Below are positions 23,131 through 35,300 of a stretch of DNA of 64,000 nucleotides, piece by piece. The position numbers and the translations under genes are program-made. The notes beneath the pieces were generated by a model. It did no database searches. It had not been told where the DNA came from and was given only the letters and a program-made list of their open reading frames with translations. Each line of letters begins with the position of its first letter. Position 1 is the first letter of the stretch. This DNA comes from Cryptomeria japonica (lineage: Eukaryota > Streptophyta > Pinopsida > Cupressales > Cupressaceae): positions 112,089,433 through 112,153,432 of the forward strand of contig NC_081410.1 in assembly GCF_030272615.1 (NCBI RefSeq), written 5' to 3'.

Positions 23131-23593
23131 TGTTAGAGTAATCTTTTATTAGCTAATAATTATTTATTTAATTATTAGTCTATTATACTCTATGCTTAAG
23201 CTAAACTTGTGAATCTTATAATTCTCTAGGGTTTTCACCTTTAGGGTTTCGAGTATCCTCTTATAAGGATTCTCTCTTTATTTTTTTTATAACAGCTCCC
23301 AAAGATCACCTGCATGCAAACCTGTCACAGAAGGAGAGAAGCAAAAAAGCTATGGAGGCCAGAATTCAGAGATCCAGAAAAGAGGAGTCATATTGATTGT
23401 GCAACAAGAATGCAATTCAATAATTACAGTTTTTATAAAAAAACAAAGAGAGAATCCTTATAAGAGGATACTCAAAACCCTAAAGGTGAAAACCCTAAAG
23501 AATTATAAGATTCCTAAGTTTAGCTTAAGCATAGAGTATAATAGACTAATAATTAAATAAATAATTATTAGCTAATAAAAGATAACTCTAACA
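23131..23593. repeat. Long inverted repeat (hairpin) with ~160-base arms
   Basis: Arms 23131-23293 and 23432-23593 are inverted copies differing at only a handful of positions, around a loop of about 140 bases. A transcript across it would fold into a long near-perfect double strand. Each arm is a terminal-repeat copy of the surrounding element. Confidence 0.9.
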
Positions 23594-24600
23594 CCCCCCC
23601 TTAAGATGAACTTAGAGAATAGCTAAAAAATAACTAAGGACTTAAAAAACATTAAAGTAACAATGCAGGAAAGCAACAATGGGCCCCAACAACTAGGCTT
23701 GATGAGGTACCCAAGTACAATAAAATCTCTGTAAAGTGGAGAAAAAAGGAGAAAACCCTATGGGAACAAAACTCCTCTCCAAGAAGAGATGAAAGCTCAA
23801 GTGAAGGACTAAGAAGCCTCCAAACAAGAGTGTTCCTGGAGATAGGAACAAGAAAAGAGCAAGAACACCACTGAAGCATGAAATAGCTACAAACACTGTT
23901 GAAGAGTAATTGCTGATTCAAAGAACCTCCACTGAAATAGAACATGACCAGGCAGAGAAGACTATAATCTGCACGAGTGCCCTCAAATGACACTACTCGA
24001 ATTAGATGGCAAACAAGGGCAAACAACTGAACTCGAAGATACAGATGGCATGAAAAACCAAACCTGAAGAGCTGATCAATCGAACCAAGGAAGCATTAGA
24101 ACAACAGGACAAACCTCTCCATAATGCTAAAAATGGAGAAGGACACAAACACTAAAAAGAACGACCAACAAGAACTACATGACGAAAAACCAGGAACAAC
24201 GAAGGTGCAGATAAAGTACATAGTGTCATGGAAGGAACACTCACTTGACACGCATCATTAGGCTAATGTTGTGTAAGGAACACTCACGTGACAAAGGTAG
24301 ATGACAAACAAAGACAAACATCAACCCCCCTATGGCACTTTATAAGTAGTGCATGTACAATAAGGCACAAGATGTGCAAGATCCTAAGTATACAATGCAT
24401 GATGACACTTTATCTTAGCGTGTTTGCATACATAAAATGCTACAATGATCATAAGAGACAGAAAACCCTTATAAGAGGATAAAACCCTAAAGGTGAAAAC
24501 CCTGAATAATTATAAGATTCCTAAGTTTAGCTTAAGCATAGAGTACAATAGATTAATAATTAAATAAATAATTATTAGCTAATAAAAGATTACTCTAACA
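23131..24600 (-). mobile_element. Small rearranged LTR-type element with three terminal-repeat copies (1,470 bp)
   Basis: Starts TGTTAGAGTAATC and ends GATTACTCTAACA, flanked by GAAAC at 23126-23130 and 24601-24605. Three copies of a 145-160 base repeat occur: A (23131-23293) is inverted, while B (23432-23593) and C (24453-24600) share an orientation. A polypurine-like CTTAAGGGGGGG (minus) touches B, so B and C look like 3' and 5' LTRs of a minus-strand copia-like element. The interior resembles the 3' non-coding interior at 53040-53200 (both have GGAGAAAA and ACAAAACT[CT]CTCC stretches). It has no real coding sequence; the 124-residue minus frame at 23652-24026 is featureless. Confidence 0.75.
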
Positions 24601-24605
24601 GAAAC

Positions 24606-27013
24606 CTTGTTGAAGTAGTAGAAAATATGTCGTTTGTTTCCATCCTTAAATCTTGTAGGGAAAATTATTTAAAACTCCAAGTTGATAATATACAACGACG
24701 ACTACCGTTTGATTGGTTGTCATTGCCATAATCACTTTGGTATTATTATTGTCACTTGTGGTGCCATGAATTTTTATGGCTTTCTATTATCATTTATGGT
24801 TATTTAAAAAAAAACAAAAACTACCATTTGATTGGATTCTAGTTCGTAGATCATAAAAGCATGGCTCACTAAAAGAAGCTCCCCGGTTTAGCTATATGAT
24901 GAATCTCATTTCCTTGGGCAAATTCTTTTTGGAAAAGTATTGTTTGAATTGACTTTTTCCCTGTAGAAATCTGCTTAATGGAGATTTGAAAGTTTTGGGT
25001 GATCTTTGCACACTAAATGCTTATGAAGAAGCAAAGCAATAATTATAGGATTTAGAGTAATAACCGTAATGCCTGCATATCACATATGAAGTAAATTTAT
25101 CCTTGAAATAAAGCATAATTTAATTGATTGACTATTGTTTTATGTTGGGTATTGAATTTAGTCATGCAACAATTTATTGCAAAATTTATAATAGCTTAGA
25201 AATCCTCATAAGAGAATTTAGGTAATGCAATCTCCAAGATGTCGTAAATTTATAACCAAGGCAAATTTAATTGATGTTTTCTTTAATTTTCTAACAAAAA
25301 TAGACAATCAATTTACCATGCTAACAAAATTTTATAAATTTAAATTTTGATTTTCTTTTCAAGATTAAATTTATCATACGATTATAGGTAATTTTTTTTT
25401 TAAAGATATATTAACTTTATTATTTGTGTTTTTATTGTTTGGCTCTACATAACCTGGGATTTTACAAACCTGTTCAAAGTTGGAGGTGCTAGCTAAGTAT
25501 CTCACAGTGCTCCAAATTTGCAAGTCTCCGTTTGAGATAAATTTGCAATAGGATAAAGGTATTTACAAAGATATTTTATTATTTCCAGAGTAAAGGTTTT
25601 CTATGAGATGACTTCCAAAAGGGGTCATTATTACAGTTGCTCGTGCATATTTTATCGTGAGAGTATAAAATTACTAAATCTTTGAAGAAGGAAATATTAT
25701 ATCCATTTTTAGTGGTGGCAAGATCATCTTTATGGTTTGGGCGGTGTTTATGAGCACATCATGGGTTTTAATACTTTATTAATTTTCATATCAGGGAAAT
25801 AATATTTTATACAATATTTGGAGAAACCGTGGATATTTCTTTTGCTGTGAATTTCTTGAGGGTCACTAATTCTAAGCTAATCATAGATGTCTAGTTTAAG
25901 CTTAAAAAGGAATGAACATCATTCTTCACAATCTAAACTATAAGATTGCTGTTGTTGGGTGTGACTGTACCATATCATGGCAAAGGATTTAGTTGTTGGA
26001 ATGCAATAGATGAATCTAAAGATTTTGAATTTTTTGGAATTGGCAACTGGTTATAATCATCACATTGTGTCAAATATTCCAAAAGATTGGACGAGATTCT
26101 TATGCCTTGTACAAGTCTTTGACGGGTTTCCTGCAGCTTCTACTTGGGCGCGACACTACTTATCCTCTTGTGTAGGCATCATGGATTTTTATTGGAGTGC
26201 AATATCTTAAGAATGAGGTGACATGACCTTCTTCATTGTCGTAGAATCCTATTCTGCTGAAGTGTGAGTGGATCATGATGGAGAATCGTAGAGTACTCTG
26301 GTAGACATGTAAGCAAAATGCAGAAGAATTATAATGGAATTTAATTAGTCAAGAACATTTATCCTTGAGGAGCAAAGGCAAAAGAATGGGAGGTTGTGAC
26401 TGGAAACAAATGGGTTAATTTTCTGCAGACATCTAATATTTCTCTTTTATTTATTTTTTATTATTTTTATACAAAGCATTGACAAAAGATAAGTAATATA
26501 CAATATTAATGTATAATTTGCAATGGAGACATGCACAATAGAACTGAAGAATCAAGATGGCCTATCTCAAAACACTTCGAACTAGAGCAATATTGATTTG
26601 TTGGTAACTGTAAAAAGTAGGAAATCATCAAGTATCATTTTATGTAGTTCTTGTTTTCAAAATCTATTCATTTTATTTGTAAAGTGAATTTTCTCAACAT
26701 TTCAGAGGAACTATTCCATTTTTATCAAAACCGTTAATAATTTAGGTTTGATCGTCATATTGGCTTGTTGCTAGTAATTCAATCTCAAGTTCGTAGTTTA
26801 CAGTTTGAATGTAAATTCATCTTCATTTGTAATTTATATAAGGTAAATTTTAATTGTAATAGGGGCTCAAAATACTTTTCTATGTTGATAAAATTGAGAT
26901 TTATTTTTAAGATTTTGTTTATCCGATAAAAAAAAGAAAATTTCTTTTGTAATGAGCTACCCTAACATTTATTTCTGGTTTCTAGCTAAGATCAATTTGG
27001 TTCTGACACCAAA
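24606..27013. other. Intergenic DNA, no recognised gene
   Basis: About 2.4 kb, AT-rich. The only frame above 60 codons (26010-26210, plus) lacks any family signature. If 27014-27775 is a 5' LTR on the minus strand, the right end of this stretch would be the eroded interior of that element. Confidence 0.5.
26995..27013 (-). other. Possible primer binding site next to an LTR
   Basis: The minus strand reads TGGTGTCAGAACC (complement of plus 26999-27011) two bases from the LTR-like block at 27014. It resembles the initiator-Met site TGGTATCAGAGCC with two transitions, as expected for an old copy. Confidence 0.5.
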
Positions 27014-27775
27014 TGTAATGACACTTTTCTCTATGGTTAATTTTGTCATTAGCAGCAAATTAAATAAATAAAATATCAAGCTAAATCTAATGTAATTAAT
27101 CTTTTACCTACAATAAATTTATTAGCAAGGTGTTTAATTTATTTTTATTATGAAGAGTTTGCACAATATTTAAATAAAGTTCCAAAAGCAATTATTCAAG
27201 GTAATAATAAACTAATTACTCATAAATTTATATTTTATATTGAATGAACATTCAAAACATTTATACTACAATTATAAATTATATTAAAGACGAGCTTTTA
27301 TTATAAACATGAATTAACATCAATAACCAATAATAAAGCTTTGAGATAATAAGTTGCAACAGTGAAATATTAGGGCAATAACTAAATAAAATCGACTAAT
27401 ACATATTTGTAAATCACAGAGAGGTTGCTTTCCGCATGCAGAGGATTAGTTATAGGCCTAGGGTTTCCAGGCAAGGAAGCACTCCAGGAGGACACTGTTC
27501 CTACACAAAACCCCACATGCCTTCATGACATGAAATAAACACAACCCTGGCTAGGACACTCTCGAGTGTATACTGTACCCGAGTTGGATTTATCCTTCTA
27601 TTATTCTCTGTATCCCGTATTGTTCTTCCCCCACCCTTCTATATTAATTCATAGGTTTTAAATAATGTCTCAAGGGTGGTTACAAAAGTTATACACCTTC
27701 GTAATAACGTTCATAATTAGATTTATTTAATAATATTTATTACAATTTCATTCCACGAGAAAAAGTCACATAACA
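27014..27775 (-). repeat. Probable LTR of an eroded retrotransposon
   Basis: The block starts TGTAATGACAC and ends GTCACATAACA on the plus strand, giving imperfect inverted ends (TGTTATGTGAC/GTGTCATTACA on minus), and a primer-like site adjoins its left edge. Its flanks (CCAAA and CTCTT) do not match, which fits a 5' LTR facing a lost interior rather than a solo LTR. No partner LTR was found in the window, so the call is provisional. Confidence 0.5.
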
Positions 27776-29099
27776 CTCTTTATTTTACATGTCTTGATTT
27801 TTAAGATTTTAATATTGCAATGCTTATCCATAACTATTTTTTCCAACTCATCCTGGAAGCTTTCTATTATTCTATATAATTATATTTTATATTTACTTTT
27901 AATATGTTTACAGGCTAACACCTTTTATATAAATAAGTAAACAATAAGCTCCTATTTAAATAATATTAATAAAAATTAGGTCCTACCCCTCTTAAAGTCT
28001 TATAAACTCATCAAACTCTTAGGGAAATGACACAATAGTTGAGCGCGTTCCTATAGTTATAGCATTTGTTGATTTAATGTCTGATATTTTTAATAATATT
28101 ACACCAATAGTTATGACTTTATAGTTGTTAGTGTTGATGATGAGTACCTAGGCTTGGAATTTGATGGTCTCAATGGTCGTTTTTTCAACTCTACACCAAA
28201 TATTACAACTTCAAACTTTATTAGACCATATAAAACGCTATATTTTTATAAAACCATATGTATGACTATTTAAAGAATCAGTAAATGGTAAAAGATTTAT
28301 TATAGATATATAGAATATAATATTCTAATTAATATTAATATATATCATTTTATAATATTTATTATCAAATAAATTTTTTAAATAATATTTATATATTTTT
28401 AAAACATCAAATGACCAAACTATCATAGAATCTTCGTATGATAGGTAGGAGTAGTCGTCAAATTCCAGGCTGTGAGTACTTATAATTGAATGAATTGTAT
28501 TCCTTATATTTGAAAACAACAAATCATGTGATATCACATCACATGACATAGTGCACAACTATCGATTTAAGGTTTTTTTGGACACCTCAACAAAAAAAAT
28601 ATTGATAAGATATCATATTTGGTGATGTGACCCTTTAAACCTTAGTTTTAAATAGAGAGCTTGCTAAGTATATATTGTTATAAAAAATGAGAGTGATTTG
28701 AAATTTTCACATAAACTTTTGAAAAGTGCGAAATAAAATACTTACTACTTAATCCTCTCCATTAAAAAAATATACAAAATACTTTCTATTTAATATTTTT
28801 TAATTTAAATAATATTAATCCTCTCCATAAAAAAATATAGAAAATACTTCCTATTTAATATTTTTTAATTTTAATATTTCATTCTAGTTTAATTTAGATT
28901 CTAGACTAAAGCAACCCATCTTAATTAAAATATAATAAATTTTTAGTTAATTTCTTTTTCGTTTGGAGACCACATCATAACTATTGTACCCTGCTATGCC
29001 ACTAACCTAAGCTGTATTGGACTTTACCTTCCATTGGGGACATAAAATCATTAGGCTAGATAACCACTGTACAATACTAGTAAACTTTTAGAAACTAAG
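27776..29099. other. AT-rich DNA upstream of the GYF gene
   Basis: No coding sequence is recognised. A near-duplicate of about 57 bases with period 68 is visible at 28749-28872 (TTAATCCTCTCCAT units). The rest is low-complexity AT-rich DNA. Confidence 0.55.
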
Positions 29100-29341
29100 G
29101 CTTTTACCGAAAACAGCCCTTGTCCCTCTTGTTTCCCCTTACAACACACTCTTCTTCCTTGTTCATGGCTTTTCTAATTTTATTTTCTTTCTAATAATCA
29201 ATATCCGCTTCTTACCCATTTTATTTCCTCTCATTATCGTGAACTCTCTCCCTGCGTGTTGTATTGTTTCTAGCGTTTTAAGGGTTTGGGCGTGCTTAAT
29301 TTTTTATCTGCGTGTGTACGGGAGGAAGCGGAGCAGGATTA
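29100..29341 (+). promoter_or_regulatory. Likely 5' UTR and core promoter of the GYF gene
   Basis: A pyrimidine-rich stretch (CCCTTGTCCCTCTTGTTTCC, 29117-29136, and CTTCTTCCTTG) resembles a plant Y-patch or 5' leader; no clear TATA box precedes it. A ten-codon upstream frame (MAFLILFSF, 29165-29194) would be in the leader if transcription starts before it. The main ATG at 29342 has A at -3 and G at +4. The transcript start is not visible from sequence. Confidence 0.4.
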
Positions 29342-29399
29342 ATGGCTGGTGAAAGGGCTGAGCTCACACTTAGAAGGATGGATTCCATCAAGGCGAAAG
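29342..29399 (+). CDS. GYF gene exon 1
   Basis: Encodes MAGERAELTLRRMDSIKAK plus one base of an Asp codon completed by exon 2. The donor is AAAG|GTATGG. An in-frame extension upstream would need a GTG start, so the ATG at 29342 is taken. Confidence 0.85.
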
Positions 29400-32300
29400 G
29401 TATGGTACACACATTTCTGTGTGTAAGACTTTTTTCTTCTTCTTCTTGCCTTTTATTTGTCTGTTTGACCTTCTGGTTAGCATCTGTGAAGCATTCTCAA
29501 GGGTTTTATTTTACGGCCGATTTTGCCGGCCTTTACTGTATTTCGGCCTTTTCTGTTTGATTCTCGCGGGTTTGGGTTTTACTGCATTGCTGCTATTGGA
29601 TTACTGAATAAACAGTTTGTATGAGTTTTTTTGAGACTTTTTGTTGAAATTAGGGTTTAAGATCAATTATTTGGAGTGGCTGTGGTTTTTGGATTTCTGT
29701 TGTTTTTTGTGCTTGTATCTTTGGATAACCTGGAAGACTAAAGTTTTGGAAAAGGGTTGTTTTATATTTTGATTTTTGAGCAGATTTTGGGTTCGATTAT
29801 GCAGAGGAATTGTCAGCCAGGTGGCGTGGATTGGAGTCGTGTTCGTGGCTTTTTAATATGGGTTTTAGCATTTAGTCGCAATGTGCTTGGTTTTTGGCAT
29901 TGCTGACCCAGTGGGCCAGTAGTTTGTGATTATATGTGAATCCGAACCTAGTGCCGATCAAGTTGACCTTAGGTGATCATGAAACAAGGTGCTTGAAATA
30001 TGACTTATCTATGCAGCGCAGAGATAAGTTGATGCTGATGTGCTTGCGAAAGGGGGGAAAACTGGATTCATTCGAGTTGTTCTTTTGGGCATGGTATAAG
30101 TAATTACATTTGAGAAATGACCAATTTAATGTGAAAATAAAGTGGGCTTAGTACAACGTCCGTTGCATTTGCTCATAACTGCCATTTTGGCTATGAATTT
30201 GTAATGTGTGAGGGCAAGTTGTTATTCTAATGCAAATGACTGATGTGCATGGAGCATCCTTGAACACATTTAGTGCGCATACTTTGACTCATTAAAGCAT
30301 GTAGTACACGGATCTAGGTGCTTTAGTATATTTAGCATACTTGCCCTAATGTCTCCTGATTGTTAGAGCCGATTCCTGTGGAATGGTGGCAGCAATATGC
30401 AGTAGCATGGACATTTTGGGCATGTCTGGACGTGGCCATCTTTACACAGATTTATTAACTCAGCAGTAGCAGTGCCTTGGTTATCTTTACAAGCATTTTG
30501 GTATTTACATGGAGCAGGGGTGTCTACTTTAGATGCATATTCCCTGAAACTTTATAACCAATCATTCATATTTTTGATGACTAGAAAAGAATAAGTGGTG
30601 ACATTTAATAATTGTTAATGGTATGAGCTTTGAGCATTTGACCACTTCTGACTATCTTTCTATGATTGGTAAAGTCCTCCCTTTTAACTACTGTGTGTTT
30701 TTTCCTACCTCTTGCTTGTATGCCAGCTGCAAAGGGTATCATATCTTTCAAATTTGCCCTAGACTGGTGCATGACCATGTCTATTGATCTACACAACAGC
30801 CAGAATTGGATGTAGTAGTTATTTCCTGTAAGATATTAACATTTCTGTTGAGAATTTGGATCTGGAGCTTTGATATGAAAAGTTGTAACTGCCAGATCAT
30901 CTTGCAGTTAATGATCATATTTAATTATCATTTTAGTAACCTTTTTAGCAGATTTTTGGCAAATTTTAAACCATGAGAGTTTAAAGTTGCTATGTATTGT
31001 CTTAGTTTAGATTGCCCATTTATTTAAATTGTTTATGAGCATTTGTTTGTCCACAACTGCTTTTTTTGCTCAGTGGAGGGACTAGGATTTTTTTAGGTAT
31101 TTAGTTGTTTTTTGCTAGCTAAATAGGGAACATTATGCAAGTGAGACACTGTAGAGCATTGTATTGGAGATATTTGGCTAAAAGCTGTATTTTGAGGATT
31201 TTCAGAGATCGATAATATGAAAATCCACCTTGGACTTGCATCTGGCATTATCCTTGTGGATTCTGCTTAATCACCTTTGTGCATAATTAATGTGGAGGCT
31301 ATCACAGTGATGTTGAACTTTTGTTATTGTTGTAGCGATTTTGCCTGCCTTAACACTAGATTGTTGCCTTTTGGAGTATTTTCATAGCTGTAGCTGGATA
31401 TGCTGGTTTATATGTTTGTTTTAAGGAAACATTTTGCCTGCTTATAAGGAAATATGATGCCACAAAGCAATCATGCTTAGGTTATGCTAAAAATGATTCA
31501 ATCCTGGATGGTTTATTGGATTACAACATGACCTACTACCTGAGCCATAAATCTCTAATGCATGTCAAAAATCACAATATCAATTGTTTCTGTCACAAAT
31601 GGAATTTGCACTGGCAACCAAAAATATGTGCATTTTCATTCAAATTTTGGGAATCCAGTAGCAACTAAGCAAACTTAGTCATTACTATATATGACATGTA
31701 AGTTGGTAATAACATTTTAAAGTCTAGGTTGTTAGTCTTAGCAGCAATGTTGCTGGGAATTTATCAACTCTGCCTATTTGTCAGCTTTAGAAATGCTTGA
31801 AATTAATGCTTATAAAACTGCTAGAAATGTTTGCAATGTACCATAAGCAAAATTTCATTGATTCATATTCTTGAATTGTCGAGAAACATTGACTATGTTT
31901 TTGATGGATAGGGAAAATAAAAAATGCTCTTTTAATAGCAAATTTTATTCCATTTCTTTTGTGTGTAATCTCATTCTTCAGTTGTTTTGAAATGTTTTTT
32001 AAGTTGTTGGACAATCAGATTGCCCATGTATTTGTTACTCTCCTTTTCAAGCTTGATAAACTAAACAGAATCATGCAAGATGTCATATAAAATGGAAATA
32101 GGTATGCTTCATCAAGTACATTGGCATCTTTTGTATTTTCAAAATATTGCAAATGTTGTGACATGCGTCAAAGAGAGTTGGTAGCATAAAAGGATTCTTT
32201 CTCTCACTACGTGAACCACACAATTTTTTCTTTATCCTCTTGTATGAAACACTTAAATGTGGGTTTATACATAGGTTTTGATTTGATTTTAACATACTAT

Positions 32301-35300
32301 ATATTTAGTGCCCCAGCATATCAATCTCAAGTCAAATTCCATGTGATAGTCTCATTAATGACAATTATATACTTCATGTTTTCTGTAAATTCTATCTAAT
32401 AGTCTTTGTAATTGTAAACAACATAATATATATCAGTGGGAAAGGCATTCCAATTTTTAATATTGACAAGATCTCCTCCTGGTAGTTAGGCATCTACAAT
32501 AGTACAAAGCTAGGTATTATAGGAACTGGGAGGCAGGTTTTTTTGTCATGAAGTCTGGGGATTAGCAACTAAGGCTTTGGTACTGTATATGGTACATGAA
32601 CTTTGTCTTTTTTAAAAGAATTTGTTTTATTTAATATTGCATCTTATGGTTCTGCTACCATCGTTTGCTGATGGGTATGAGTTTCAGGCGGGCTTCATGA
32701 GTAACTCTACTTGTCTAGATGATGGTGTATGTAGAATAGAAAGAGCATTTGGTAAGTATTTTTACCTAACAGTGCAATAACAATAAAAAGTTGATATCCA
32801 TTTAAATTATTGCTTTTTTATCATTACCATTTTATCGTATGTTTAGAATTGGCACAATGACAGATAAAATGAATGTGTCAATGACTGGGCTTAAACATGG
32901 CATGCTTTATACATTACCTCCATGTGATAAAATAATTATTAGGTCTCAATGGTGCCATGTTATGGCCATTCTCTTTAGGGTCATCAAATATCTGAAGTGG
33001 CAACCATCCATAGTTGCCTACTTTTTTGCACCATTCTCAATATTGTTTTAAATTTGTTTGTCATGTAATCTTTTTACATCTTATCATGTTAAGGGACAAC
33101 TTCTTTGATGTTTCTACTCTTTAATGAGTCATTTTTGAGAGTAAGGTGTTAGGATGTGTTGAAAAATTTAGGTACAAAAATAAATGAATAATAAATCACT
33201 TATTTTGCTCCATATGAGCATGGGCTATTGGGGAGGGTCATTGCCCCTGAAAATCAGTAACGTCTGAATGTTTCCTCTTGGCCAAGAGATGATATAGCCA
33301 TCTTTTTCCACCTTTTGTGAAGGGGAATTACTTAGATATTTAGCTGATAATCTCTAGTTCTTTTTCTCAAGGAATTAGGGAAACTTATCCCCTTTCCAAG
33401 TGAAACATGGATTTCCTTTCTTAGACCTAGAGTTGCAGAAAAGTGTAGTTTATAGAAATAAACAAAAATGATAAATAATTTTTATATGGCCAATTGCTTT
33501 GACTTCATACCATATTTTGGTGGCATGTGACACATGAAGTATCAAAATTCGTGACTGCATGAACCCCTATAGCATCTGCTATTGATACTGGTTTTCACCC
33601 CTTTACCAAGTTAGGGAGTAAACCAAAACCTTGCAAATTTACTGACATCCAGAATACAAAATAATGTTTTATTTAACAAGCTTAGGAGCAGAACAATCTT
33701 TTCTAATCCACCTCTACATGCAATGATCCAAATAAGTGGCGTCATTCTGACCAATATGGTCAATGTGTGTTGTTCTGGTACATTGGATGAAAAAATATTT
33801 AAAAATCGGCAAAATCGTGATTTATCGGGAGTAAATTTGCCAGAGGATTAAATCTTCTTAAAAATCACGGTCGTTTTTTTTGTAAAAATTGCAATCTTCG
33901 AAGAGAATAAATCGCGATAAAATGGGGAAAAATCGCATCTCAAAAAGCGATATCATTTTTTATTTATTGCAACCCTAAAAAGTGAGTTCATTTTTTACGC
34001 ACGGGCTATTTCATTTTTTTCTAAGCGCACGAGTCTTCACCCGACAGCTGACGGCATTTGTGGACTGAATCTGGATTCGACGGGAGGTTGCACAGCTAAG
34101 AGTAGAAGACTCTTCTTTATTTAAGTGTTTCAACTTTCACGGAAATAAGCCACTAGTAAAATGAAGCTGCCATGGATAATAGGGTATTGAAATCTGATGT
34201 GGAAGCACTGAGAGCAAAGGTTTCCAACATAATGTTTAATTTATTTCTGCCTTGTCGTTTTAGACTTCATTTCTAATCAATTTTTATTTTTATTTATTTT
34301 AATCTAGCATTGTTATCAGATCTCAGTAGCAATTTAATCTTTTTGACTTTTAAGGATAATCTCTGATGCCTATAAACTTATAAACATGCATTTATTGCAT
34401 TTTTAAGAATATTTGAAAAAATTATATATTTTCAAATGTTTGATAAATTTGCCTATTTATTGCCCATTTTTTCCCGATTTTTTGCCCAGTCTCGATTTTA
34501 AAAAAATTTTGGCTGAAAAGATTTATTGCCGATTAAGAGTTTTTCATCGTTGGACTTAGAATAACCGATTTTCACAATGCAACTAATTTCCATAGTTTAA
34601 CTACTCTGTACTACAGTCTGCAAGAGTTTTTTTTACTGTTACCTTAGTATATTGTTCAAATATAAATGAGGGTTTTCACTCCATGGCCAAGTTAGGGAGT
34701 AAATCAAAACCTTGCCAATCTGTACTTGCACCTAGAATTCAAAAGCAATAATTTATTTCAACAATCCCAGGAGTACACCAAACTTTGCTAATTCACCTCT
34801 ACATATATATGAACCAAATAAAGGGTGCCATTCTGACAGATATAATCCAAATATGTTTTACCTAGACATTGAGAGGCAACCGATTTTCATAATTCAATCA
34901 ATTTCAGTAATTTAACCACTCTGTATGTCAGTCAACTTGAAGGACACAAATAAGAGTTAAATGTAGAGTTTGCACCCTACTATTTCAAATGTTGATTTAT
35001 AGTAAGCTCAAATCTGTATCTATCAAAGTATCTTCAGGAAAACCAAGAAATGACCTTGGCAGACTGAGTTGCACTAGCTGTGCATTCAATCCAGGATAAT
35101 TTTAATTAAGTATTTGGATGACAAACATCAGCTCAATCAAAGACCAAAGTTACATGGGTGACTCCTACTGAAAGAATGATCAAGAGGCCTGTCTTTTATA
35201 GTTGGCCCGCTTGCCTTATTAATATGCAAGCCCAGAGAGACATCAACAATTTTCCTTTTAGAACAAGCAGGTTTTGATTAAGAGCTCCACTAGACGAGGA

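Noticed and set aside
23652-24026. 124-residue Cys/Phe/Leu-rich frame on the minus strand
   Set aside because: It lies in the non-coding 3' interior of the small LTR element, and the related segment near 53040-53200 is not coding in this frame.
29312-29560. Longer N-terminus for the GYF protein (start at 29312, reading past 29400)
   Set aside because: Position 29312 is GTG, not ATG, and the frame beyond 29399 is intron; the exon 1 to exon 2 junction restores the conserved N-terminal motif.
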